NCBI GenBank assembly: GCA_003990745.1
Contig: RBNI01003664.1
Span: 1 to 15,418, forward strand
DNA length: 15,418 nt
Origin: Jimgerdemannia flammicorona
Lineage: Eukaryota > Mucoromycota > Endogonomycetes > Endogonales > Endogonaceae
Reading direction: 5' to 3'
A program made the position numbers and the translations under genes. The notes under the pieces are model-generated. The model was not told the DNA's origin. It saw only the letters and a list, made by a program, of their open reading frames with translations, and did not search any database. Shown here piece after piece: positions 7,657-15,418 of this stretch (positions are counted from its first letter, which is position 1; each line of letters opens with the position of its first letter).

Positions 7657-8333
7657 ACCTATAAATAGATTAGCAGTCATAGTATAGTTAGATTAGCCTT
7701 GTACGACGTGACTGTGAACTGACTCAGCAGTCAGATGATCTCTTGATATATCAGATCACACTTATACTATGTGACTGCATTCTGACTCAGCAAAGCACTT
7801 AGTGCTACACCCATATTTAGCATAGTCCAGATAGCCCCTCACTAGTATAAATACCCCCTCCCCCAGACCTCAGAATCTCAGACTCGAATACACAAGAACA
7901 TTCCTGAGCACTTTCCCACAATATCCCTTCACACAACTACTCCTAGTATAGCAATATCATGAATAGCAAATAAACCTATTTAATAACCCACAAACCACTC
8001 TTAAGTAAATCTGCTCCCCGTTAGGTCCTACTCCTAACCCTATCACGAAATTTCCTAATTGGGTATTGTCTGCAGTGATACGCCAATTCAACTAAGCTGG
8101 CCTTAGTTTCTTGAACTTCCTGAAATACGGAAAATCCCGAATATCCAGAACTAGTCCATTGAAAGGACTTTGGTTGAGATGTCAACCCGATCTTGAAATC
8201 AATAAGCGTAGAGGACATACTCCATATGAAATTGATCTTGACTATAAGAAAACGGTCTTCCAGAATATCCAGAACTTCCAGAAAACCCTTCCAGAACTAC
8301 GTAACGGTTACCCTAAAAAGCAACCCTCTTACA
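6876..8333 (+). mobile_element. Long-LTR copy B: inverted, 5'-truncated
   Basis: This is the reverse complement of 4842-6310, starting abruptly at TTTATTCCC directly after the CTTACA end of copy 2 and ending at CCCTCTTACA (8333). The missing first 565 bases of this LTR should lie beyond the other end of element A if A inserted into it. The sequence after 8333 is dUTPase coding sequence of element C and contains no primer-binding site. Copy B was therefore a solo LTR or a 3' LTR, not a 5' LTR. Its TATA box is at 7846-7853 and its AATAAA at 7969-7974. Compared with copy 2 it carries an 8-nt deletion near 7556 and scattered transitions. Confidence 0.88.
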
Positions 8334-8560
8334 ACAACAATCCTATTCTCAGTCAAGAAGAAGGACCAATTGGTACAGATGTTGATCTTTCCAATTCTAC
8401 AACCAAGGATCATAGAAGTCAAGAATTTGGAGGAAACAAAAAGAGGAAAGAAAGGATTCGGATCCACAGGAAGAGGAGTATTCGCCAGTACCAAGATTAC
8501 TAAACTGGAGCATAAGAAGGAGGAAATCACAAATAAGCACAGTTATACCATTGGAAATGA
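8334..8560 (+). pseudogene. Element C dUTPase, C-terminal fragment
   Basis: Immediately after the LTR end the frame reads as dUTPase motif 4 (SVKKKDQLVQMLIFPI) and motif 5 (RGKKGFGSTG, 8442-8471), the Gly-rich lid that closes over the substrate. Motifs 1-3 are missing because the LTR is inserted upstream of motif 4. Only about 35 residues separate motif 5 from the pre-RT segment (FPLKEELKKILYKFEDV), in the same frame, so no protease lies between them. This order differs from element A, where dUTPase precedes the protease. The sequence differs enough from A's dUTPase to be another lineage. The call rests on two of five motifs plus context. Confidence 0.7.
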
Positions 8561-9480
8561 ATTTCCACTCAAGGAGGAACTCAAGAAAATACTCTACAAA
8601 TTCGAGGATGTCCTCACCATAGATTTCAAGGATATCAAGAGAAAGACCCCATACTACTATCATGAGATAGATACCGGAGACACTGAACCAATTTACCAGA
8701 AGGCAAGACCTGTCCCACCAGTCTACCGAGAATGACTCAGAGAAGAAATCAAGCAGATGGAAGAAGCTGATATTATTAAAGAAGCCAGCAGCCCCTGGTC
8801 TTCATCAGTTGTACTAGCCCCGAAAAAAGGAAGCAAACCTGGAGAGTTCACCCCAAGACTCTGTGTCAACTACAGAAAGCTCAATACAGTTACCAAGAAG
8901 GATCACTAACCACTACCCCTCATCAGTGATATTCTTATAACACTGAGAGATAAAGCACAGTACTACAGTACCTTGGACTTATACTCAGGATTCCACCAAA
9001 TCGGACTCACAGAGATGGCAAGTAAAAAGTCAGCCTTCATCACCCTAGACAGAACCTACATCTACCTACGAATGCCATTCAGGATGTGCAATACACCAGC
9101 AAGCTTTTAGCGAATAATGAACAAAATCTTCCACTATGACATGGGAAGATAGATAATGGTCTATATCAATGATATAATCATCTACAGCAAGACACCTAAG
9201 GAACACCTGCAGTATATATGGTAGATAATGGAAAGACTGAGAAAGCATGGCCTATATATTAAGCCTAAGAAATATAAATTTGCAAAAATCGAGATCTCCT
9301 ACCTTGACCATGTTATCAATCGAGATAGAATGCACATGGACCTCCTCAAGATACAAGTAGTAGTAGCATACCCAAGGCCCACCACTGTTACAGAAGCCCA
9401 AGCCTTCATGGGACTTATCTCCTACTATTGCAGATTTATTAGAGGATTCTCCAATATTACAGGTCTAATCTATGAACTCA
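8560..9480 (+). pseudogene. pol: Element C reverse transcriptase
   Basis: This is a Ty3/gypsy RT that would copy the element RNA into cDNA. Recognisable in order are KRKTPYYYHEIDTGD, QKARPVPPVYRE, EADIIKEASSPWSS, LCVNYRKLN, YYSTLDLYSGFHQIGL, FRMCNTPASF and the catalytic box at 9162-9173. It continues into the thumb/connection (HGLYIKPKKYKFAK, RPTTVTEAQAFMGL). The catalytic box reads YIND where the family has YxDD, so the first Asp is Asn (GAT to AAT) and the enzyme would be dead. Stops at 8733-8735 (TGA), 8907-8909 (TAA), 9108-9110 (TAG), 9150-9152 (TAG) and 9222-9224 (TAG) break an otherwise continuous frame. Confidence 0.9.
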
Positions 9481-9975
9481 ATAAGAAGGATACTAAATTC
9501 AACTGGACAGGCAGACAACAAAAAGCATTTGATGAACTCAAGGTCAGACTGACCCAGGCACCTATTCTCAGACAACCCAATTGAACCCAAGAATTTATCC
9601 TTCAGACAAATGCAAGTGCACAAGGACTAGGAGCAGTTCTAGCTCAAAAGGAAGATAAAAAAGAGTATGTCATTGCATACCTAAGCTGAGGAACCTGAGG
9701 AGCTGAAAAAGAATATGAATCCTACAAGTTGGAATGCCTCACAGTCATCTGGGCTGTGGAAAAGTTCTACTACTATCTGGCTGGAAGACACTTTACCATT
9801 CAGACAGACCACTCAGCTCTCACCTGGCTACTGATAACTGGACAATCCAAAGAAATCTATGCCAGATGGATAATGAAGTTATAAGCCTATGATGTAACTA
9901 TTATATACTGCCCTGGAAGAACAAATTCCAATACAGATGCTCTCTCATGGACACCTCAAAACACCTCCAACCATA
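9481..9975 (+). pseudogene. pol: Element C RNase H
   Basis: Gypsy-type RNase H follows the RT in the same frame (WTGRQQKAFDELKVRL, AQGLGAVLAQ, YKLECLTVIWAVEKF, TIQTDHSALTWLL, NTDALSW). The first catalytic motif is TNAS in place of TDAS (near 9606-9617), again Asp to Asn. Stops include 9582-9584 and two TGA codons near 9688-9700 in place of Arg. An integrase zinc finger would normally follow. Here the sequence passes within about 15 codons into a second, unrelated RNase H. Confidence 0.85.
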
Positions 9976-10500
9976 ACCTCATGAGGAAGGCCCCACACTC
10001 AGACCACTATGTACCCTACACCTGGGATCTCTTCTATCAACAAGCCTTCCAAGAACTCAAGAACTATCTGACCCATGCCCCAGTCTTGCATAATGCAGAT
10101 CAAGGTCTAAAATTCATGGTCACCACTGATGCATCAAATTTTGCCATTGGAGTAGTCCTGTCATAAGATGATGGCAAAGGACATCACTCTATTGCCTTTG
10201 AGTCTTGCAAGCTGGCCCCAGCTGAATAAAAGCTAGCTACTCATGAAAAGGAACTACTAGCAATAATATATATACTAGATTACTGTGATGCTATCTAGAA
10301 GGTATTGAGTTTGATGTCATTACTAATCATCAATCTCTCAAGTATATCAACACCCAACCTACTCTGTCATATCTATAAGCCAAGTGGAGCCTCAAGCTTC
10401 AAACCTTCAATCCAATAATCATCTACAAGCCCGGCAAGATACTTGTAGTACCAGATGCCTTATCAAGGTGCCCAGACCTCACCACAATCATATAAGTCAC
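9976..10500 (+). pseudogene. pol: Element D RNase H (chromoviral)
   Basis: This second RNase H domain starts at the end of the RT connection (LFYQQAFQELKNYLTHAPVL) with an intact first catalytic Asp (TTDASNFAIGVVLS, about 10120-10160). It continues as GHHSIAFESCKLAPAE, THEKELLAII, ITNHQSLKYI (Asp to Asn in the family's TDH) and VPDALSRCPD. The frame is the same as element C up to about 10290. A frameshift near 10285-10300 then moves the rest (YLEGIEFDV onward) to another frame, which continues into integrase. Sequence style (DDGKGHHSIAF, EGIEF) is that of chromoviruses. D's own RT is missing. Confidence 0.85.
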
Positions 10501-11790
10501 CTTGGTATCAGAATTCCTATACCAAATCAAGTAAGCTTATAAAGAAGACACAATTGCCACTAGAGTTTTCTCAAATGAACTCAAGGATACATATACTGTT
10601 GAGAACAATCTGATCTATCATCAAGACTAAGTCTACCTATCTGAAAATATGAACCTATGCTACAAGGTTTTGCAAGAACACCATAACTCTCCTCTTGCTG
10701 GTCACCTGGGAATTGAGAAGACTATCAAGAACATCCAACACTACTACTATTGGCCAAACATAGTCAAGGAAATCAAGAACTATATTGCTAGCTATAATCT
10801 ATATCAGCACAACAAGTCTACCAACCAAGCACCTGCTGGTTTGCTACAACTACTGCCAATTCCTACTAAGAAGTTTGAGCAAGTCACCATAGACTTTGTA
10901 ACTCAACTACTATAAACTCAATCTAGTGCTGATGTTATCATCATATTCATTGATCACCTGACCAAAACTATGGTTGCTGAACCAACCACTACCAATGTCA
11001 CTGTACTCAAGATTGCAAGAATCTTCTTCAAGTCTATCTTCTATTACTATGGTCTATCATGAGTAATTGTTAGCGATCATGATCCCAAGTTCACCAGTCA
11101 TTTCTGGCAAACTCTTTTTAAGACTCTGAGAACCCAATTGGTTATGTCTACTACCTTTCACCTACAAACTGATGGACAAACTGAGCACATGAATAGAACT
11201 CTAGAACAAATACTTAGAAACTATGTTTCTTATGAGTAAGATGATTGAGACATCTATCTGACTTATATGGAGTTTGTATACAACAATGCTATTCAATCAT
11301 CTACTGGTCTTTCTCCTTTCTAGTTACTCCATGGTCAAGATCCTGAGACTCCTGCAAGTCTATTCTCTTTCAAGAAAACTAGTCAAATACAAGTCCCAAC
11401 CACTAAGAATCATATAGACAAAATGGATAAACTACTCAAGATTGCTACTATGAACCTTCAGAAGGCTCAACAGCATCAAGCCAAGTATGCTGATAAGAAA
11501 TGCTATGATATTACTTACACTGTTAGAGATCAAGTCTTACTGTCTGCCAAGAACCTCAAGATATAATCTCAAGTCAACTGTCCTTCAAACAAGTTTCAAC
11601 CTAAGTATATTGGACCTTTTGAGATCACTGAATAAGTCTCTGTATCCTCCTACTGTCTCAAGCTACCTGAAACCATAAGAGTACACCCAGTCTTTCATAT
11701 ATTATACCTCAAGATCTGGAACCAGTCACTACCCTACCCTGGTCAAATTCCTAAGCCTTCCACTCCTGTAATTATTAAAGACCATATTAA
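10501..11790 (+). pseudogene. pol: Element D integrase (DD35E core, GPF module)
   Basis: This is a retroviral-type integrase that inserts cDNA into the host genome. The N-terminal zinc-binding region is at about 10676-10815 (HHNSPLAGHLGIEKT, then SYNLYQHNK). The two Cys of HHCC are both Tyr (10793-10795, 10802-10804). The catalytic core has Asp at 10892-10894 (TIDFV), Asp at 11075-11077 (VSDHDPKF) and Glu at 11183-11185 (GQTEHMN), with exactly 35 residues between the last two. The C-terminal GPF motif is KYIGPFEITE. Stops replace Gln, Arg and Trp at several places (for example TGA near 11060 and TAA/TGA near 11237-11248). No intact enzyme can be made. Confidence 0.9.
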
Positions 11791-11956
11791 GTATGAAGCT
11801 GAGAAAATTCTTAACAAATGAATCTGCTACCACTGTTCTGAATATCTAGTCAAGTGGATGAGTTATCCTGAATATGATACTATTTGGGAACCACTGGTCA
11901 ACCTCAAGAACTCTCAAGATCTAGTTCAAGACTTCAAGATAAAATGTATTGCTTAA
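11791..11956 (+). pseudogene. pol: Element D chromodomain at the integrase C-terminus
   Basis: The sequence YEAEKILNK, one stop codon, then EYLVKWMSYPEYDTIWEP and LKNSQDLVQDF follows the chromodomain pattern of an aromatic cage with the VKW-GY/TWEP core. It is encoded in frame with the integrase and ends at TAA 11954-11956. In chromoviruses this domain directs integration to modified histones. It confirms D as a chromovirus. Confidence 0.85.
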
Positions 11957-12002
11957 TCTCTATAGTGACTTCTTTGGATTATTAATGACCTATGGCAATA
12001 AT
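11957..12002. other. Short gap between the element D stop and the hAT terminus
   Basis: These 46 bases follow the chromodomain stop. No LTR, polypurine tract or gene is visible. The last eight (GCAATAAT, 11995-12002) are the candidate hAT target-site duplication. The partner copy would be beyond the window's LTR at 14675. D's 3' LTR is not in the window. Confidence 0.5.
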
Positions 12003-12345
12003 CAGTGCTAGTGCTCCGAACAAGTCAATTCGAATCAAATCCAGATTTGATTCATCACATGATGGTTTGATCTGAATCTCAAATCCGAAGCCATCTGAAT
12101 CAACTTAGATTAATCCAAATCGCCCCATCCAAATCACTCCATCTGAATCACCCATCCAAACCACCCCAATCCGAATCACTCAATCCGAATCACTCAATCC
12201 GAATCACTCAATCCAAATCACTCAATCCAAATCACTCAATCTGAATCCTCCAATTCGAATCCTCCAATTCGAATCCTCTAATTCGAATCCTCCAATCCAA
12301 ATCCAAATCCAAATCCTTCAACCAAATCCTCCAATCCAAATCCTC
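12003..12345. repeat. hAT subterminal tandem repeats (14-bp unit)
   Basis: Units close to ATCCGAATCACTCA or ATTCGAATCCTCCA repeat from about 12124 to 12310, with looser GAATC/AAATCC words on either side. The core alternates CCGAATC, CCAAATC and CTGAATC, which are the CpG, CpA and TpG forms of one site. Such subterminal repeats are commonly transposase-binding sites in hAT elements, and that role is inferred here. A run of C/A/T words (AATCCAAATCC) extends to 12345. Confidence 0.7.
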
Positions 12346-13050
12346 CACATGACTTATATGCCAGATGCATCCATAATATAATATACACAAATACACACAT
12401 ATGCACATGCAAACATACAAATACACATGTCAACAGATCAGTCTTCAACAGTTCATAGTACTGATGATGCTTCAAGTCAAATATCCCTGATAGCTCCACA
12501 CCTTCCACACAATCCTCACTCCGAAATCTGGCAATATTGTGCTAAGATAGGAGATGATGTTGTTTGTAATTATTGCAGGTAAAAAATTAAGATGCACCTA
12601 TTGACTCATTTGATACATACATGATATTGTTTCATCCACCCCCATAAACTGTACCAGCCAGAAGTTCAAAATACTTGGTGGTATAACCTCGAACATAAAT
12701 CGACACATAAAAAACAAGCACTCTGACAAAATCAAAAAGAACATAGAGATAAATAAAATTGACATCCAAGCTGTAGTGGGTACATTTATCCGATTGCCCA
12801 ACCATTTCTATACCAACAATGCCATTTAATCAAAAATATTTAGCCATACTCTTCAGCAGAATTTTGAAATTGGCTCATTCACTGGATTGTATGTACAGAC
12901 CAGCTATTCACAACCATTGAGAGTGATCAATTGCATAGCATCTTTGGCCTCCTCAAGCATGATTTATATTTGCCAAGTGCTAATACTATTCACAAAGATA
13001 TCCTGGAGGCCTATAGGAAGGAGCACGACAATCTCCACCAGACACTTCAG

Positions 13051-13137
13051 ATAAAATAAGGGCAGCACTATGACCTTTGCAAGCTGAATTATATAAAAGA
13101 GCTCACCAATTTAATCTTATGTATATTCAATAAGCAG
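13051..13137 (+). other. Predicted hAT intron with AT-AG ends
   Basis: Removing this 87-nt segment joins LHQTLQ to NSAEKISFTIN in frame, matching family continuity. The 5' end reads CAG/ATAAAA, where CAG/GTAAAA would be expected, and the 3' end is AAGCAG. G-to-A decay of the donor is the simplest explanation. Confidence 0.5.
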
Positions 13138-13838
13138 AATTCAGCAGAAAAAATTTCGTTTACGATCAACACATGGACATCCCCCAATGCAATTTCATTT
13201 CTGGGCATTACCAGTTATTGGATTGACCTTGATTGGCAGCTTAAATCTCTCACCCTTGACTTTGTCAAACTTGCTGGCCCTCATTCTAGAGACAACATCA
13301 CAGATGCTTTTATTAGTTATATCTAGGAGCTTGGGATCACAACTAAGGTAAAAAAAGGGGGACTTGCCATCAGGTCAGCGTTTTGAGGGAGGTCCTTAAA
13401 CAAAACAGATTTTATTGGTTATTTATTTTCATATAATTCGCCAACCAAATATTTCAAGTACAGATTTTGGCTATTATGACGGACAATACTACAAATAACT
13501 CAACATTTTTCCAAGTTTTAGCAGTCAGCCTCAAACAGGAAAACGTGGCCTTTGGTGCAGAAAGCTACTGTGTGCAATGCTAGGCTCACGTACTGAACCT
13601 CACTATTCAGAACTATCTTACGCACATAGACAAAATATCTGAGAGAGGAGGGGCCCTGAGTATAATTTCCAAGCTGCGCAAACTAGTTGTGTCAGTCTGA
13701 TTGTCCCTACAATAATGAGACAAATTTGCTGTGCAGTGTAGGGCAATCAGTTTAGCTCTGAAAGAGCTTATATTGGATGTCTGTATGCATTGGAACTCAA
13801 CATTTGCAATGATCCAGTGTGCACTGGAGTTTGCTATA

Positions 13839-13932
13839 GTATGTATCCTTTTTTTCTTCGGTTGGCTGAAGCAACTGTTTCGGATGATAGAAGATTTATT
13901 TAAAGAAAAAAAAAAAAAAAAAAAAAAAAAAG
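13839..13932 (+). other. Predicted hAT intron with a 26-A run at its 3' splice site
   Basis: The donor is ATA/GTATGT and the acceptor AAAAAAG/CCAATAGAT, joining ALEFAI to PIDSMMAADKE in frame. Uninterrupted A from 13906 to 13931 replaces the usual pyrimidine tract before the acceptor. An acceptor at CCAATAG would be out of frame. Confidence 0.5.
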
Positions 13933-14346
13933 CCAATAGATTCAATGATGGCTGCTGACAAGGAAATACAGGCCAAGGCTCTAGGTGAAAGTGAGTGGGA
14001 CGTACTTAGGAATGTTGTCAGAGTTTTGGAAGTAAGTGGTGGTTGCTCTGGCTTCACACTCATTTTGTCTGTCTCTGCACAATACAATACCTCACTATAT
14101 ATAACTGCTAGTGTTTTGATGATTGTATGAAGGATATAGTCAAACAAATGACCCCGACAATAAGCTCTGCAATACCAGTATATAACCTTCTGATTGACCA
14201 GCTAGAGGACAAGCTTGAGGACAGGCTGGAGGGTTGTAGTGATTTGCAGTTAAGCCTGAATCAGAGAGATGCCATGGAGGTTGCTCTAAGCAAGCTCAGA
14301 AAGTACTACTCCCAAACAGATACTGCCGTATACTCAATCAGTACAG

Positions 14347-14430
14347 ATATGTCGATGTTAGTGTGTGGCCATTGCCCCTTCCAAAATAGAGGAAACCCCA
14401 CAAAAACTCACTCTCCTTTTCTTCAAACAG
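14347..14430 (+). other. Predicted hAT intron with AT-AG ends, in-frame when retained
   Basis: This 84-nt segment separates YSIST from VLDPCLKL, which are contiguous in related transposases. It begins ATATGT and ends CTTCAAACAG. Its length is a multiple of three and it has no stop, so retention would add 28 residues. Confidence 0.5.
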
Positions 14431-14674
14431 TGCTGGACCCATGCTTAAAGCTACAATACCATAAAGATCAGGGCTGGGAGCAGCACTTCATTGAGAGAAC
14501 CAAGCAGGCTGTAATCAAAGTGTATTGGAAAAACTACACACCACCACAAGGTTCTGGCTGAAGTCCAGACAAATATACCAAGGGATCCCTCCTGTCCCAC
14601 ATTTACTTCAGCAGAAAGAAGAAGAGGGAGCCATCAGTGGAAGAGCTGCCATCAATAGATGAACTTACCATTTA

Positions 14675-15418
14675 TGTAAGAGGGTTGCTTTTTAGGGTAA
14701 CCGTTACGTAGTTCTGGAAGGGTTTTCTGGAAGTTCTGGATATTCTGGAAGACCGTTTTCTTATGGTCAAGATCAATTTCGTATGGAGTACGTCCTCTAC
14801 GCTTATTGATTTCAAGATCGGGTTGACGTCTCAACCAAAGTCCTTTCTTGGACTAGTTCTGGATATTCAGGATTTTCTGTATTTCAGGAAGTTCAAGAAA
14901 CTAAGACCAGCTTAGTTGAATTGGCGTATCGCTGCAGACAATACCTAATTAGGAAATTTCGTGATGGGGTTAGGAGTAGGACCTAACGGGGAGCAGATTT
15001 ACTTAAGAGTGGTTTGTGGGTTATTAAATAGGTTTATTTTCTATTTATGATATTGCTATACTAGGAGTAGTTGTGTGAAGGGATATTGTGGGGAAGTGCT
15101 CAGGAGTTGTGTTCGGATTGTTCAGGTTTGAGATTCTGAGGTCTGGGGGAGGGGGTATTTATACTAGTGAGGGGCTATCTGGACTATGCTAAATATGAGT
15201 GTAGCACTAAGTGCTTTGCTGAGTCGGAATGCAGTCATGTAGTACAAGTGTGATCTGATATCTCAAGAGATCATCTGACTACTGAGTCAGTTCACAGTCA
15301 CGTCATACAAGGCTAATCTAACTATACTATGACTGCTAATCTATTTATAGGTTTAGGCGCTGTCTGGGTAGTCTTCGATGACATCACCATCGATGACATC
15401 ATCTCTGATGAAGTAGTC
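14675..15418 (-). mobile_element. Long-LTR copy 4 (cut by the window end)
   Basis: It starts at TGTAAGAGGG directly after hAT coding sequence (ACCATTTA) and matches 4842 onward. TATA is at 15156-15163 and the last codons of the U3 gene (DYPDSA end) at about 15359-15418. The flank is hAT coding sequence, so no primer-binding site is present. This end is therefore a 3' LTR or solo LTR. It keeps CpG at several places where copy 2 has CpA or TpG (for example ACCGTTACGTAG against ACCATTATGTAG), so it is younger or less decayed. Confidence 0.9.

Larger units (their letters stand above)
12003..14674 (+). mobile_element. hAT DNA transposon (right end not in window)
   Basis: The left end is placed at CAGTGCTAGTGCTCCGAAC (12003), a typical hAT terminus beginning CAGTG and preceded by a candidate 8-bp duplication. 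Subterminal tandem repeats follow to about 12345, then a BED-finger transposase gene from 12427. The element is interrupted at 14674/14675 by a long LTR inside the dimerisation region, so its right terminus is not visible. The terminal-repeat call depends on the motif alone, because the partner end cannot be checked here. Confidence 0.75.
12427..14674 (+). pseudogene. hAT transposase gene with about six introns, interrupted by an LTR
   Basis: The start is ATG 12427 (MSTDQSS). The BED zinc finger is CNYC (exon 1) followed by INRHIKNKH (exon 2), joined only if an intron at 12579-12657 is removed. Then come SAEF/NWLIHWIVCTDQ, FGLLKHDLYLPSANT, the catalytic region ISFTINTWTSPNAISFLGI (family Asp is Asn here), MTDNTTNNSTFF with the second Asp intact, C-x-AHVLNL, CMHWNSTFAMIQ, AADKEIQAKALGESEWDVL, SSAIPVYNLLIDQLE, YSIST and VLDPCLKLQYH. 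The start of the dimerisation region, VEELPSIDELTIY, is cut at 14674. Predicted introns are 12579-12657, 13051-13137, 13348-13463, 13839-13932, 14032-14132 and 14347-14430. Frameshifts (about 12835) and many stops make it a pseudogene. Confidence 0.85.

Noticed and set aside
8111..8503. 130-residue frame starting in LTR B
   Set aside because: It begins in U5, crosses the LTR end and then runs out of frame with the dUTPase of element C. The LTR part is the proposed Gag N-terminus and the rest is a shadow.
12124..12310. CRISPR array or telomeric repeat
   Set aside because: The units are contiguous 14-mers with no spacers, do not match telomere repeats, and lie inside a eukaryotic hAT element.
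12232..12508. Minus-strand frames rich in Leu/Asp/Trp repeats
   Set aside because: They translate the 14-bp subterminal repeat array and have no independent support.
13906..13931. Poly(A) tail of a LINE, SINE or processed pseudogene
   Set aside because: hAT coding sequence continues on both sides at the expected positions, with no foreign body upstream and no obvious target duplication. An intron explains it better.
1..15418. tRNA, rRNA or host protein-coding genes
   Set aside because: None was recognised on either strand. All extended coding similarity is to transposable elements.

Overview
The window is eukaryotic repeat DNA, with no bacterial or host-gene signature, and is most likely from a transposon-rich filamentous fungus. 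The evidence is Ty3/gypsy LTR retrotransposons including a chromodomain integrase, a BED-finger hAT transposase with about six short introns (79-116 nt), and A/C-rich 5' leaders ahead of TATA boxes. A basidiomycete would fit, but the sequence alone does not settle the phylum. No intact gene was found. All coding units are decayed: CGA, CAA, CAG and TGG codons have become stops, and catalytic Asp codons have become Asn. Differences between repeat copies fall largely at CpG sites, as expected from deamination of methylated cytosine.

Layout. 1-1594 is the end of a long LTR (minus orientation). 1595-4841 is the internal region of element A on the minus strand: Gag, dUTPase, aspartic protease and the first residues of the pre-RT region, where pol stops exactly at the LTR. 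4842-6875 is the complete 2,034-bp 5' LTR of element A (TGTAAG...CTTACA) with a primer-binding site next to it. 6876-8333 is an inverted, 5'-truncated copy of the same LTR (copy B, plus orientation), apparently interrupted by element A. 8334 to about 9975 is a second Ty3/gypsy pol on the plus strand (element C): the C-terminal end of another dUTPase, then RT and RNase H. From about 9976 to 11956 a third, chromoviral pol (element D) follows in frame with its own RNase H, DD35E integrase and chromodomain. 12003-14674 is a hAT element (left terminus, tandem 14-bp subterminal repeats, transposase gene). Another copy of the long LTR interrupts it at 14675 and continues past the window end.

The most notable content is the long LTR itself. 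Its U3 holds a 365-codon gene for an acidic, PPxY-containing protein of unknown function, with its own TATA box and TGACTCA sites upstream. A second TATA box downstream is placed to drive the genomic RNA. The Gag frame appears to begin inside U5 and read through the primer-binding site. Two different gypsy lineages here carry dUTPase at different places in the polyprotein (between nucleocapsid and protease in A, directly ahead of RT in C). The adjacent inverted LTRs form a natural inverted repeat of about 1.46 kb that could be transcribed into hairpin RNA.

Inferred order of events: elements C and D were joined and decayed; hAT inserted next to D; long-LTR elements or solo LTRs inserted into C's dUTPase (copy B) and into the hAT gene (14675); element A then inserted into copy B. 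The LTR at 1-1594 is either A's own 3' LTR after an internal deletion or a later insertion into A's pol.
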